NCBI GenBank assembly: GCA_030604545.1
Contig: JAUVVS010000108.1
Coordinates: forward strand, 1-6,874
Reading direction: 5' to 3'
Source: Deltaproteobacteria bacterium
GTDB lineage: Bacteria; Desulfobacterota; Desulfobacteria; Desulfobacterales; JAUVVS01
DNA: 6,874 nt
This document shows positions 1-6,297 of this stretch, one piece after another. The translations under genes and the position numbers were made by a program. The notes under the pieces were generated by a model that saw only the letters and a program-made list of their open reading frames with translations, ran no database searches and had not been told where the DNA came from. How positions within the stretch are numbered: position 1 is the first letter of the stretch; every line of letters starts with the position of its first letter.

Positions 1-1
1 G

Positions 2-775
2 TTAAAAAAAACCCATGAAAAATTGCTTCACCAGGATAAAATGGCCTCTCTTGGAAAGTTGTCCGCTTCGGTCGTCCATGAAATCAACAATCCTATTGCC
101 GGCATATTAAATCTGACCAAGCTGATCAAAAGGATTATTGAAGAAGGATTGACTATTGGGGAAGAGGAGTTTGAAAAGTTTCGTCGATATTTGGATCTCA
201 TGGAAACGGAAACCCAGCGAATCGGCCGCATAGTTTCCAATCTGCTCGCTTTCTCCGGGGAATCCAAAATGGAGTTTAAACGGGTGGACATCAACCGGTT
301 GATCGAAAAAACACTCTTTTTGAATTCGAATCTTCTTAAAATCAGCGGTGTCAAGGTTGTAAAACGGTTGTACCCGGGCTTGCCCGAAATAATCGGCTCA
401 GAGGACCAGCTTCAGCAGGTTTTTATGAATATTATCTCTAATGCCGCTGAAACTGTCGAGGCCACCGGAAGCGGTGTCCTGAGTATTGAAACCCGGCACC
501 TTTTAAAAGCCGGTAAGATTGAAGCCAGCTTTAAAGACACCGGAGTAGCCATCCCCAAGGAAAATATCTCCAAAATTTTCGAACCCTTTTTCACTACAAA
601 AAGGAAAGGCAATGGTGTTGGGATAGGTCTATCTGTGGCATACGGGATTACGCAAGAACATGGCGGGTCTATTTATGTGGAATCGGAAGAGGGAAAAGGT
701 AACACCTTTATTGTCAAACTTCCCCTGAAACAGTTATCTGCTGATCTTGACCAACATGGAGGTCTTCATGGATAA
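2..775 (+). CDS. Sensor histidine kinase, C-terminal part (5' truncated by window edge)
   Basis: Transmitter part of a membrane- or cytosol-based sensor kinase that would phosphorylate the response regulator encoded next to it. The frame is open to the left edge, so the TTG at 23 is only an internal codon and the sensing domain is missing. Counting from that TTG, the H-box ASVVHEINNP has the phosphorylated His at residue 19. The N-box (MNIISNAAE, Asn140), a G1 box DTGVAIP (172-178), an F-box IFEPFFTTK (185-193) and a G2 box GVGIGL (198-203) follow, which is a complete HATPase_c domain. The overall style (KMASLGKL before the H-box, FFTTK) is that of NtrB-like kinases that pair with sigma-54 activators. 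Its stop overlaps the next start by 8 nt, indicating translational coupling. The signal sensed cannot be told from this fragment. Confidence 0.93.
   Translation, partial: LKKTHEKLLHQDKMASLGKLSASVVHEINNPIAGILNLTKLIKRIIEEGLTIGEEEFEKFRRYLDLMETETQRIGRIVSNLLAFSGESKMEFKRVDINRLIEKTLFLNSNLLKISGVKVVKRLYPGLPEIIGSEDQLQQVFMNIISNAAETVEATGSGVLSIETRHLLKAGKIEASFKDTGVAIPKENISKIFEPFFTTKRKGNGVGIGLSVAYGITQEHGGSIYVESEEGKGNTFIVKLPLKQLSADLDQHGGLHG
758..762 (+). promoter_or_regulatory. Ribosome binding site deciding the response-regulator start
   Basis: GGAGG sits 5 nt before ATG at 768, inside the end of the kinase gene. This favours ATG 768 (protein beginning MDNTKILIVDDE) over the in-frame TTG at 747, which would add seven residues not expected before a receiver domain. 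Confidence 0.8.
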
Positions 776-2111
776 CACCAAAATCCTTATTGTTGATGAT
801 GAGCTGATCATGCGGGAGTCTTTGGCCGGCTGGCTTGAACGGGACGGCCACGAAGTTTCGGCAGCAGCCAGTGGAGAAGAGGCTATGGAAGTATTAAAAG
901 ACTCTCGCTTTGATATTCTGCTGGTCGATATCAAGATGGAAGGGATGAGCGGGCTGGATGTTCTAAAACAGGTCAAAGAAAATGATCCTGATGTGGACGT
1001 GGTCATGATTACCGCCTATGGGTCAATTGCTACAGCCATTGAGGCCATGAAAAACGGAGCCTATGATTATCTACTCAAACCATTTGATCCCGATGAATTG
1101 GGCGTACTTATTGAAAGGATCATTGAACACCAGGCTCAGCTTCGAGAATGCATGTTTCTTAGGGAGCAGTATAAAGAGCGTACTCGTTTCGAAAGCATGA
1201 TCGGCCAGTCCAGACCTATGCAGGAGATTTTCGACTTAATCCAGGACGTGGCGCCAATGGACTCCACAGTTCTGATTTACGGAGAGACTGGTACCGGAAA
1301 GGGATTGGCGGCCAAGGCCATCCACACCAACAGCCCTTACAGCGATGGTCCCTTTGTGGTGGTCAACTGTGGGGCTATCCCCAGTCACATTATGGAAAGT
1401 GAACTGTTCGGCCACCAGAAAGGAGCCTTTACGGACGCCAAAGAAACCAAAAAAGGACGCCTGGAAATGGCCCATGGCGGCACTCTTTTTTTAGATGAGA
1501 TCGGGGAAATCAGCATGAGAATGCAAATTGATCTCTTGCAGGTTCTGGAAGACCATGTATTTTATCGGGTTGGTGGTACTCAGCCCCTCGAAGCCTATTT
1601 CCGTGTCATTGCCGCCACCAATAGAAATCTTGAAGACGCCATCAAAGACGGAATATTTCGAGAAGACCTTTATTACCGCCTGAATGTAATCTCCTTTACA
1701 ATGTCCCCCCTTCGAGAACACAAAGAAGATATCCCGCTTTTGGCCGAACACTTTCTTCATCGTTTTTCGCAGGAGACCAACAAGCCCATAGACGGGATCA
1801 GCCGTGAGGCTATGGACGAGATGATGCTTTATGAATGGCCCGGAAATGTAAGAGAGCTGGAAAATGCCATTGAAAGGGCCGTAGTGGTGGGTAAAGGACG
1901 CACAATTATGCCCGATGATTTACCCATTTTCCGTTTAGAACACATTACCGTTTCGAAAGACAACTCCTTAAGGGAAGTCGAAAAGGCTCACATTATTCAG
2001 ATACTTAATGAAAACCAATGGAACATTGCCAAAAGCTCCAAAACCCTGGGGATTGACCGCTCCACACTGTACAGTAAAATTAAGCGTTATAAGATAAAAA
2101 AGCCAGCCTGA
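768..2111 (+). CDS. NtrC-family sigma-54-dependent response regulator
   Basis: A 447-residue transcription activator with the three-domain NtrC layout. Residues 3 to about 118 are a receiver: acidic pair D10/D11, phospho-acceptor D54 in LLVDIKMEG, T82 and K104. Residues about 137-375 are an AAA+ sigma-54 activation domain: Walker A GETGTGKG (172-179), L1 loop GAFTDA (219-224), Walker B GGTLFLDE (237-244), sensor I in VIAATNR, arginine-finger region FREDLYYRLNV (297-307) and sensor II GNVREL (359-364). A Fis-type helix-turn-helix lies at about 417-441 (NIAKSSKTLGIDRSTLYSKIKRY). Once phosphorylated by the upstream kinase it should open sigma-54 promoters; targets are unknown. The L1 loop has Asp in place of the second Gly of the usual GAFTGA, but the sigma-contacting F and T are kept. 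The gene ends TGA TAG. The start is set by the GGAGG at 758. Confidence 0.95.
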   Translation: MDNTKILIVDDELIMRESLAGWLERDGHEVSAAASGEEAMEVLKDSRFDILLVDIKMEGMSGLDVLKQVKENDPDVDVVMITAYGSIATAIEAMKNGAYDYLLKPFDPDELGVLIERIIEHQAQLRECMFLREQYKERTRFESMIGQSRPMQEIFDLIQDVAPMDSTVLIYGETGTGKGLAAKAIHTNSPYSDGPFVVVNCGAIPSHIMESELFGHQKGAFTDAKETKKGRLEMAHGGTLFLDEIGEISMRMQIDLLQVLEDHVFYRVGGTQPLEAYFRVIAATNRNLEDAIKDGIFREDLYYRLNVISFTMSPLREHKEDIPLLAEHFLHRFSQETNKPIDGISREAMDEMMLYEWPGNVRELENAIERAVVVGKGRTIMPDDLPIFRLEHITVSKDNSLREVEKAHIIQILNENQWNIAKSSKTLGIDRSTLYSKIKRYKIKKPA

Positions 2112-2164
2112 TAGTCAATACAATTCCATGTAGGTTTCATTAGGGGGCGGCCTTTAAAATCGAT

Positions 2165-2192
2165 TTGATTTTCTGCCAAAGGTGGATAGAAT
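2165..2192 (+). promoter_or_regulatory. Possible sigma-70-type promoter for the archaemetzincin-LysR pair
   Basis: TTGATT (2165-2170) and TAGAAT (2187-2192) are separated by 16 nt and lie in the 99-nt gap between the response regulator and the next gene. Transcription would begin around 2199-2200, giving a leader of only about 11 nt, which fits the lack of a strong Shine-Dalgarno there. The gap also has a weak AAAATC/GATTTT hairpin (2156-2172) without a T-run. Motif match by eye only. Confidence 0.35.
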
Positions 2193-2210
2193 TTTCGAGA
2201 CGTTTATTTA

Positions 2211-2828
2211 ATGCCTAAAAGCAAAAAAAAAATAAAGCCCATTAAATCCACCCCACAAACGGCAGCTCGCCAATCAATTACGCGACCAGAACGTATCATC
2301 ATTTCGCCTATCGGAGATCAGGACCCTGAACTTTTTAGATTGATAAGCAGGGAAATCAATCGGATATTCGGTTACCGGACCGAAATAAAGCCATTTCTGA
2401 AGGATGTTGATTTTGCACTGGATCCAAGCCGTAATCAGCATTATTCCACGTCGATTCTGGAAAAATTGGCCAGCATGGCGTCTCACCAGGCAATCAAAAT
2501 ACTTGCAATTACAAAAGTGGACCTCTTTATCCCCATTTTGACTCATGTTTACGGTGAAGCACAATTGGGTGGGAAGGCCTGTATCATTTCAACCCACCGC
2601 CTCAATGAAGGCCTTGGTGCAAGCGTCTCGAAGACTTTTCATCAGCGGGTCGTTAAGGAAGCTATTCACGAATTGGGCCATACATTTAATCTCCGCCATT
2701 GCCGGGATCACACCTGCAGTATGCATTACTGCCGCAGTATCAAAGATGTGGACCGAAAATCAGACCAGCTTTGCCGTTATTGCCTTGTACTCCTGAATGA
2801 TGCAATCAAAAGGCTGGTGAAAAAATAA
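2211..2828 (+). CDS. amzA: Archaemetzincin-like zinc metalloprotease (peptidase M54 type)
   Basis: A 205-residue protein with the archaemetzincin signature. HELGH at 153-157 plus His163 would bind the catalytic zinc. Four cysteines follow in the family spacing, C164, C169 (CRDHTC), C188 and C191 (CRYC), which in this family hold a second zinc. Met171 sits in the CSMH segment, as in the CxM part of the family motif. The N-terminus is Lys-rich (KSKKKIK) with no signal peptide, so a cytosolic enzyme is expected. The physiological substrate is not established; archaemetzincins are described as aminopeptidase-like or proteases of unclear role. The usual Gly of HExxHxxGxxH is Asn160 here. The Shine-Dalgarno is weak (GAGA about 10 nt before ATG). 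The LysR gene follows after 22 nt and is probably cotranscribed. The family call is firm, the function open. Confidence 0.92.
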   Translation: MPKSKKKIKPIKSTPQTAARQSITRPERIIISPIGDQDPELFRLISREINRIFGYRTEIKPFLKDVDFALDPSRNQHYSTSILEKLASMASHQAIKILAITKVDLFIPILTHVYGEAQLGGKACIISTHRLNEGLGASVSKTFHQRVVKEAIHELGHTFNLRHCRDHTCSMHYCRSIKDVDRKSDQLCRYCLVLLNDAIKRLVKK

Positions 2829-2850
2829 TCTGTGTTAAAGAGGTTGTAAA

Positions 2851-3738
2851 ATGGATTTGTGGCAACTCAATATTTTTTGCAAAGTCGTTGAATTGAAAGG
2901 TTTCTCAAAGGCGGCAAAAGCCGTTCATCTATCTCAACCCACCATCAGCAGTCACATTAAAGACCTGGAAAATCACTTTGAATGTCAGCTCATTGATCGT
3001 CTCGATAAAAAAGCTGTTCCAACAAAAGCCGGTGAACTTTTATATAACTACGCATGCAAGCTTATCTCTTTGCGTGATGAGACTGAAACCGCAATGGCCG
3101 AGTTTCAGGGGAAAATTAAGGGCCGCCTGTTTATTGGCGGTAGTACTATTCCCGGTGGATATATACTTCCGCGATTAATGGGAGCTTTTACAAAGGATTA
3201 TCCGGAGGTTACTATTTCTTTGAGTATTGGTGACACAGATCAAATAATACAGGACATTCTTTCAGGTGTATTGGAACTCGGTATTGTGGGAGCCAAAACA
3301 TCGGACAAAAAAATTCTCCAGGAAAAACTGATCGAAGATGAAATGCGGCTTATTGTCTCAGCAGATCACAAGTGGTCCAGAAAAAAAAGTATGAATCTGA
3401 CAATGGTGTTCCAGGAACCTTTTATTATTCGTGAACGCGGCTCCGGGACTTTAAAATCGATCCAGCTTAGTCTTTTGGACAAAGGATACAGCAGTGAAGA
3501 TCTTAACATAATCGCGGAAATGGGCAGTACCGAAGCAGTTATCCAGGGAATAAAAAGCAAAGTTGGGATCTCAATTCTTTCAACCATTGCCGTGGCAGAA
3601 GAGTTGCAAGCAGGGACTTTAAAAGCCTTGACAATTAAAGAGCTGAATCTGAAGCGAAGTTTTTACATTACGAGACACAGACATCGCAGTGCCTCTCCAT
3701 TGAGTAAAGCATTCATGGAGTTTTTAAAAAAGAATTGA
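2851..3738 (+). CDS. LysR-type transcriptional regulator, selenium-metabolism-associated type
   Basis: A 295-residue LysR-family regulator. The N-terminal winged helix-turn-helix spans residues 1-60, with the recognition part FSKAAKAVHLSQPTISSHIK at 18-37. A linker helix follows to about 88, then a CysB/CysL-like periplasmic-binding-fold effector domain (about 92-293) containing GGSTIPGGYILPRLM and GSTEAVIQGIKSKVGISIL. AAAGAGG at 2837-2843 lies 7 nt before the ATG. It converges on selD with 39 nt between the stops. A LysR subgroup of this kind (named selenium metabolism-associated in protein family collections) is commonly next to selD in Firmicutes and Desulfobacterota. I assign it to that subgroup from similarity in style and from context, not from a search. 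The effector is unknown. Its own target is probably local, but no operator (T-N11-A dyad) could be assigned with confidence. Confidence 0.9.
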   Translation: MDLWQLNIFCKVVELKGFSKAAKAVHLSQPTISSHIKDLENHFECQLIDRLDKKAVPTKAGELLYNYACKLISLRDETETAMAEFQGKIKGRLFIGGSTIPGGYILPRLMGAFTKDYPEVTISLSIGDTDQIIQDILSGVLELGIVGAKTSDKKILQEKLIEDEMRLIVSADHKWSRKKSMNLTMVFQEPFIIRERGSGTLKSIQLSLLDKGYSSEDLNIIAEMGSTEAVIQGIKSKVGISILSTIAVAEELQAGTLKALTIKELNLKRSFYITRHRHRSASPLSKAFMEFLKKN

Positions 3739-3777
3739 TGTAGGGTATTAGGCTTTAGTCAGAAATTCCAATAAAGA
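3739..3777. other. Convergent intergenic gap between LysR gene and selD
   Basis: Only 39 nt separate the two stop codons. No GC-rich hairpin with a T-run is visible on either strand, so transcripts from the two sides may run into each other. Confidence 0.6.
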
Positions 3778-4839
3778 TTAATGGAAAACCAAACAAATGG
3801 AATCATGTTGAGCGATGACCCGACCGATGACTTGCGAGCCGGTCACCCCGGCATCTTTTAACGCCTTAAGTAAATCCTGCCCCTGGTTTTTGGGTAGCGC
3901 CACTAGAAGCCCCCCGCTGGTCTGGGGGTCATATACGATTTCTTGATACCATTGGGGCAGTTTGATCTTAAAGCGTGTATTTTTTTCCACCAGTTGACGG
4001 TTATGTGCATTCATACCCGTACCCATTCCTTTTTTGTACATTTCCAGAGCTTCGGGCAAAAGCGGGACATCTTCTATTTTTATTTCCAAGCAAACATTTG
4101 ACCCCACGGCCATCTCAAATCCATGACCGGCCAGGCCAAAGCCGGTGATATCGGTGGCTGCATGGATATCAAAATCGGCCATAACTTCAGCCGAAGTTTT
4201 ATTCAGTGTGGTCAGTGTTGCCAAACATTCCTCCATAGCCTTTTGGGAAACCCATTTTTTAATATTGGCATTAAAGATAACACCACTGCCGATGGGCTTG
4301 GTTAATATCAATACATCTCCCACCCGGGCACCGCTATTAGCCCAGTATTTTTCAGGATGCACGATGCCGGTCACCACTAACCCGAATTTGGGTTCATCAT
4401 CTTCAACGCTGTGCCCGCCGGCGAGAACGGCTCCGGCCTCGGTAATTTTATTCAGAGCCCCGGCAACAACCTGCTGGAGCACCTCTGGATCCAGTTTGTC
4501 CATCGGAAAGCAGATTAGATTCAGGCATGTCACCGGCCGGCCGCCCATGGCATAGACATCACCGATGGCATTAGCGGCAGCGATTTGCCCATAAAGGTAA
4601 GGATCATTGACAGGAGGGGTTATAAAATCTGCAGATGTCACAAGGGCAATCTCTTCCGTCAACCTATATATGCCTGCGTCATCTCTGCTTTCAAAACCGA
4701 CCAAAAGGTTAGGATCATTGTTTTTGGGCAGTTTCGCCAGAAGTCTTTCCAGTCCCACCGGGCTGATTTTTGCTGCTCAACCGCAGGTTTTCGATAAACT
4801 CAATAAAGTCGGTTTTTGGAATATGTTCCATTTAACCAT
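3778..4839 (-). CDS. selD: Selenide, water dikinase (selenophosphate synthetase), selenocysteine-containing
   Basis: Makes selenophosphate from selenide and ATP, the selenium donor for Sec-tRNA and for selenouridine in tRNA. The gene reads 353 residues from ATG at 4839, with one in-frame TGA at 4777-4779 read as Sec21. The N-terminus ends in TCGUAAKISP, so Sec21 falls where E. coli SelD has catalytic Cys17 and Lys24 where it has Lys20. AAGGAG (4850-4855) precedes the ATG by 10 nt. Further family marks are DDAGIY with D53/D54, TSADFITPPVNDPYLYGQIA around 69-88 (ATP and metal binding), AGGHSVEDDEPKFG, TDITGFGLAGH and PQTSGGLLVALP. The length matches typical SelD (about 347). A SECIS-like hairpin lies just after the TGA. 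Without Sec decoding the ORF would begin at GTG 4758 and lack the catalytic residue and Lys. The host must therefore carry SelA, SelB and tRNA-Sec elsewhere. Confidence 0.95.
4750..4765 (-). promoter_or_regulatory. Bacterial SECIS-like hairpin for SelD
   Basis: In the mRNA, 12-27 nt after the UGA, CAG-CCC pairs with GGG-A-CUG, leaving a 3-nt apical loop GGU and one bulged A. SelB-binding SECIS hairpins of bacteria sit directly downstream of the UGA with G and U in the apical loop. In E. coli fdhF the loop GGU is about 19-21 nt after the UGA; here it is 18-20. The fold was drawn by hand. Confidence 0.75.
4777..4779 (-). other. In-frame UGA decoded as selenocysteine (Sec21 of SelD)
   Basis: The codon lies between ACC TGC GGT and GCA GCA AAA, giving T-C-G-U-A-A-K. 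The reading frame is open and conserved-looking on both sides, and the family has Cys or Sec exactly at this site. That makes it a recoded codon and not a stop or a mutation. Confidence 0.93.
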
Positions 4840-4849
4840 GGGTGTTTCT

Positions 4850-4855
4850 CTCCTT
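4850..4855 (-). promoter_or_regulatory. Ribosome binding site of selD
   Basis: AAGGAG on the minus strand, followed by GAG and then the ATG at 4839 after 10 nt. It supports the upstream ATG as the true start and thus the recoded UGA; no comparable site precedes the GTG at 4758. Confidence 0.8.
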
Positions 4856-4927
4856 TGCCATTTGTTGCTGTTGATCTATTTTAACAAAATCGTATTAATT
4901 TAGCTTTATGAAAAACGTGTCCCACAA

Positions 4928-5132
4928 GCATTCAGGTGATCCGGTATTAAAGCGGGTCACTGTTTGAGTGTATTAGAGAGCGTTGAGAAAGAACAGCAAG
5001 ATAGCAATTTTTCCTGTGGGTTAAATAATTTGAGCATTTAATCGGCTTTTATGTGCAGGATAGCACCTGTTCTTTCTTTACGCTCACTTATGCACGAGTT
5101 TGACACGGTTTAAAACCGGATTATCTGAATGC
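4928..5132. repeat. Long imperfect inverted repeat, MITE-like or RNA hairpin
   Basis: The left arm 4928-4996 and the right arm 5067-5132 are reverse complements of each other with gaps. The inner 29 bp (4968-4996 against 5067-5095) match at 24 positions, including 10 perfect pairs GAAAGAACAG/CTGTTCTTTC. The outer 24 bp (from 4928, against the right arm ending at 5132) match at 21, starting with 8 perfect pairs GCATTCAG/CTGAATGC. The joining middle part is weaker. The 70-nt centre continues the symmetry, with CCTG/CAGG (5013-5016, 5056-5059) and TTAAAT/ATTTAA (5021-5026, 5036-5041), so the whole 205 bp is nearly one palindrome centred about 5031. A small palindrome CGGTTT-A-AAACCG (5106-5118) sits within the right arm. 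No coding capacity and no clear target-site duplication are seen. It may be a non-autonomous mobile element, or a structured transcript between the two genes. Confidence 0.8.
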
Positions 5133-5150
5133 GATAATATTTTCAAAGGG

Positions 5151-5732
5151 CTAAAATGTTACACAAAATCGAATCGTATTGGAGATTTGTTTTATCCTGG
5201 TACTGATCTTCGAATCGCGTTGATCCAGATAAACCCAGTCCGCCTGAGCAACCAGTTCAGGTTTATTATATAGAATAAGACGAGCCGTCACTTCAACCGC
5301 AAAACCGGTGAGTATCGCACATTGGCCAAAATGTTCCTTGGACCCACGTTTTAGATTCTTTGTCAGAATTCTGCAGCAAGTGGTGCCAAAACGTTCCTTA
5401 AATCGATCATGAAGCTTCCTTGAAACAGCCATGATTTTTCTGCTATTGAGCAAACCAGTCTTGTTGCGTCCCAAAAATAGACCTATGGCAATTACACCGC
5501 TGTTCAGTGCACCGCATGTACAGCCGCTTCCCCCCAGTCCCTCCGGCAGGCCTGAGGCCAAACGCACAGCGATTTCCGGCGGTAAACCGCCGTTAAGCCC
5601 CTGGTTTAAAACCGATAGGACCGCTTCAGAGCACATTAACTGTCTGGTTATGAAGAGGTTTCGTGCTCTTTTTTCAATCAGAGATATCAGTTCCTCAATC
5701 CCATAGTCCCTTTCCATCCGTTTCAACTGCAT
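5151..5732 (-). CDS. C_GCAxxG_C_C-family putative redox protein
   Basis: A 193-residue soluble protein without signal peptide or membrane segment. It fits the family of probable redox proteins with four conserved Cys and a CGAxxG motif. C34 lies in QLMCSEAVL, then the Gly-rich GLGGSGCTCGALNSG (65-79) gives C71 and C73, FGTTCCRIL gives C119/C120, and HFGQCAI gives C138. The motif reads CGALNSG, so the Gly comes one residue later than in CGAxxG. C71, C119 and C190 are extra. Family members are about 140 residues long; the tail from about 150 is longer. The ATG follows the rhodanese stop after 2 nt and has only a weak Shine-Dalgarno, so translation is probably coupled. The stop lies 18 nt from the inverted repeat. 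The biochemical activity of the family is not established; electron or selenium/sulfur handling is inference from neighbours. Confidence 0.82.
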   Translation of the reverse strand: MQLKRMERDYGIEELISLIEKRARNLFITRQLMCSEAVLSVLNQGLNGGLPPEIAVRLASGLPEGLGGSGCTCGALNSGVIAIGLFLGRNKTGLLNSRKIMAVSRKLHDRFKERFGTTCCRILTKNLKRGSKEHFGQCAILTGFAVEVTARLILYNKPELVAQADWVYLDQRDSKISTRIKQISNTIRFCVTF

Positions 5733-5734
5733 CT

Positions 5735-6268
5735 TTATTTAACACTTTCGGTAGGGTATTTAGCCCCTCTCCAGGCAAAGATTCCACCGGGATAACGGTA
5801 AACGTTCATATAGCCGAGCTTATTGGCCCAAGCCGCGCCGTTGTGGCTACGGGTGCATTTTACAAAACCACAATAAATAACGACGGTTTTATTTTTATCC
5901 GGGCAGAGCAGCGCCATGAAATCTTCTTTGCTTTTGCCGTTAGTTTCCTTACTATCCCAGACCACCATCTCAGGGATTGGAAAGAGAAATTGCTTAGCGC
6001 CGGGAACATGGACCTTTTTATAACTTGCCTCAAAAGGCATGGTGTCGATGATAACCATATCCTTTCCAGCATCGATCCAATTTTTAAGCTCTTCGGTGGT
6101 AACGACATCGTAACCGCCCCGCTGGACCTCGCGAACCAGCTTTACCGCACCCTGTTCCTTTTCAACTTCTTTTTCAAATTTATTTTTAAAAGCCAGACTC
6201 GGCGTTGCCAGTCCCATGACAAATATTCCGAGAACTGCCAATACAAACATGGTTTTCATCATTCTCAT
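5735..6268 (-). CDS. Exported rhodanese-like sulfurtransferase
   Basis: A 177-residue protein with a signal peptide: MRMMK, a hydrophobic stretch to about residue 20, and a likely cleavage after ATPSLA at 26. The single rhodanese domain (about 52-172) has the beta-strand end VVIYC with Cys133 as probable catalytic residue, and VIIDTMPFEASYKKVHVPGA (72-91), the usual D-x-R/P-region and GHIPGA-like motif. The active-site loop is unusual: C133-GFVK-C138-TRS, a few residues longer than the common CxxGxRS and with a second Cys. It ends PGGIFAWRGAKYP. Rhodaneses carry sulfane sulfur as persulfide and some can carry selenium. Periplasmic location is predicted. GGAGGA at 6276-6281, 7 nt before the ATG, fixes the start. 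It lies 29 nt after the membrane-protein gene and 2 nt before the redox-protein gene, so it is the middle gene of an operon. Confidence 0.9.
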   Translation of the reverse strand: MRMMKTMFVLAVLGIFVMGLATPSLAFKNKFEKEVEKEQGAVKLVREVQRGGYDVVTTEELKNWIDAGKDMVIIDTMPFEASYKKVHVPGAKQFLFPIPEMVVWDSKETNGKSKEDFMALLCPDKNKTVVIYCGFVKCTRSHNGAAWANKLGYMNVYRYPGGIFAWRGAKYPTESVK

Positions 6269-6297
6269 TACTTATTCCTCCTTTTTCAGACAGATTA

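Larger units (their letters stand above)
4840..5150. other. 311-nt gene-free region between selD and the redox-protein gene
   Basis: It holds the selD ribosome binding site, an AT-rich leader (about 4857-4920, with TAAAAT on the minus strand but no convincing -35 partner) and the long inverted repeat at 4928-5132. I found no tRNA cloverleaf and no credible small gene. Confidence 0.7.

Noticed and set aside
747..767. Response regulator starting at TTG 747
   Set aside because: ATG 768 has GGAGG at 5 nt and gives a normal receiver N-terminus.
2109..2111. TGA at the end of the response regulator (and TGA at 3736-3738 ending the LysR gene) as further Sec codons
   Set aside because: Both proteins are full length for their families. 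The first TGA is followed at once by TAG, and reading through the second adds only a few residues before another stop.
2147..2177. Rho-independent terminator after the response regulator
   Set aside because: The only hairpin (AAAATC/GATTTT) is AT-rich and not followed by a T-run.
4145..4555. Plus-strand open frame opposite selD
   Set aside because: Composition reflects the complementary selD codons; no independent support.
3778..4758. SelD starting at GTG 4758 as a short 326-residue protein
   Set aside because: It would lack the catalytic Cys/Sec and Lys; the frame continues upstream through UGA to an ATG with a good ribosome binding site and the family's N-terminal motif.
4921..5020. CCCACA (4921-4926) pairing with TGTGGG (5015-5020) as a separate structural stem
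   Set aside because: It is six pairs at long distance and conflicts with the much longer inverted repeat; a chance match is likely.
4840..5150. tRNA-Sec or another tRNA in the gap next to selD
   Set aside because: No acceptor stem with T-loop GTTCRA-type sequence and CCA-adjacent end could be found; the structure present is a long single inverted repeat.
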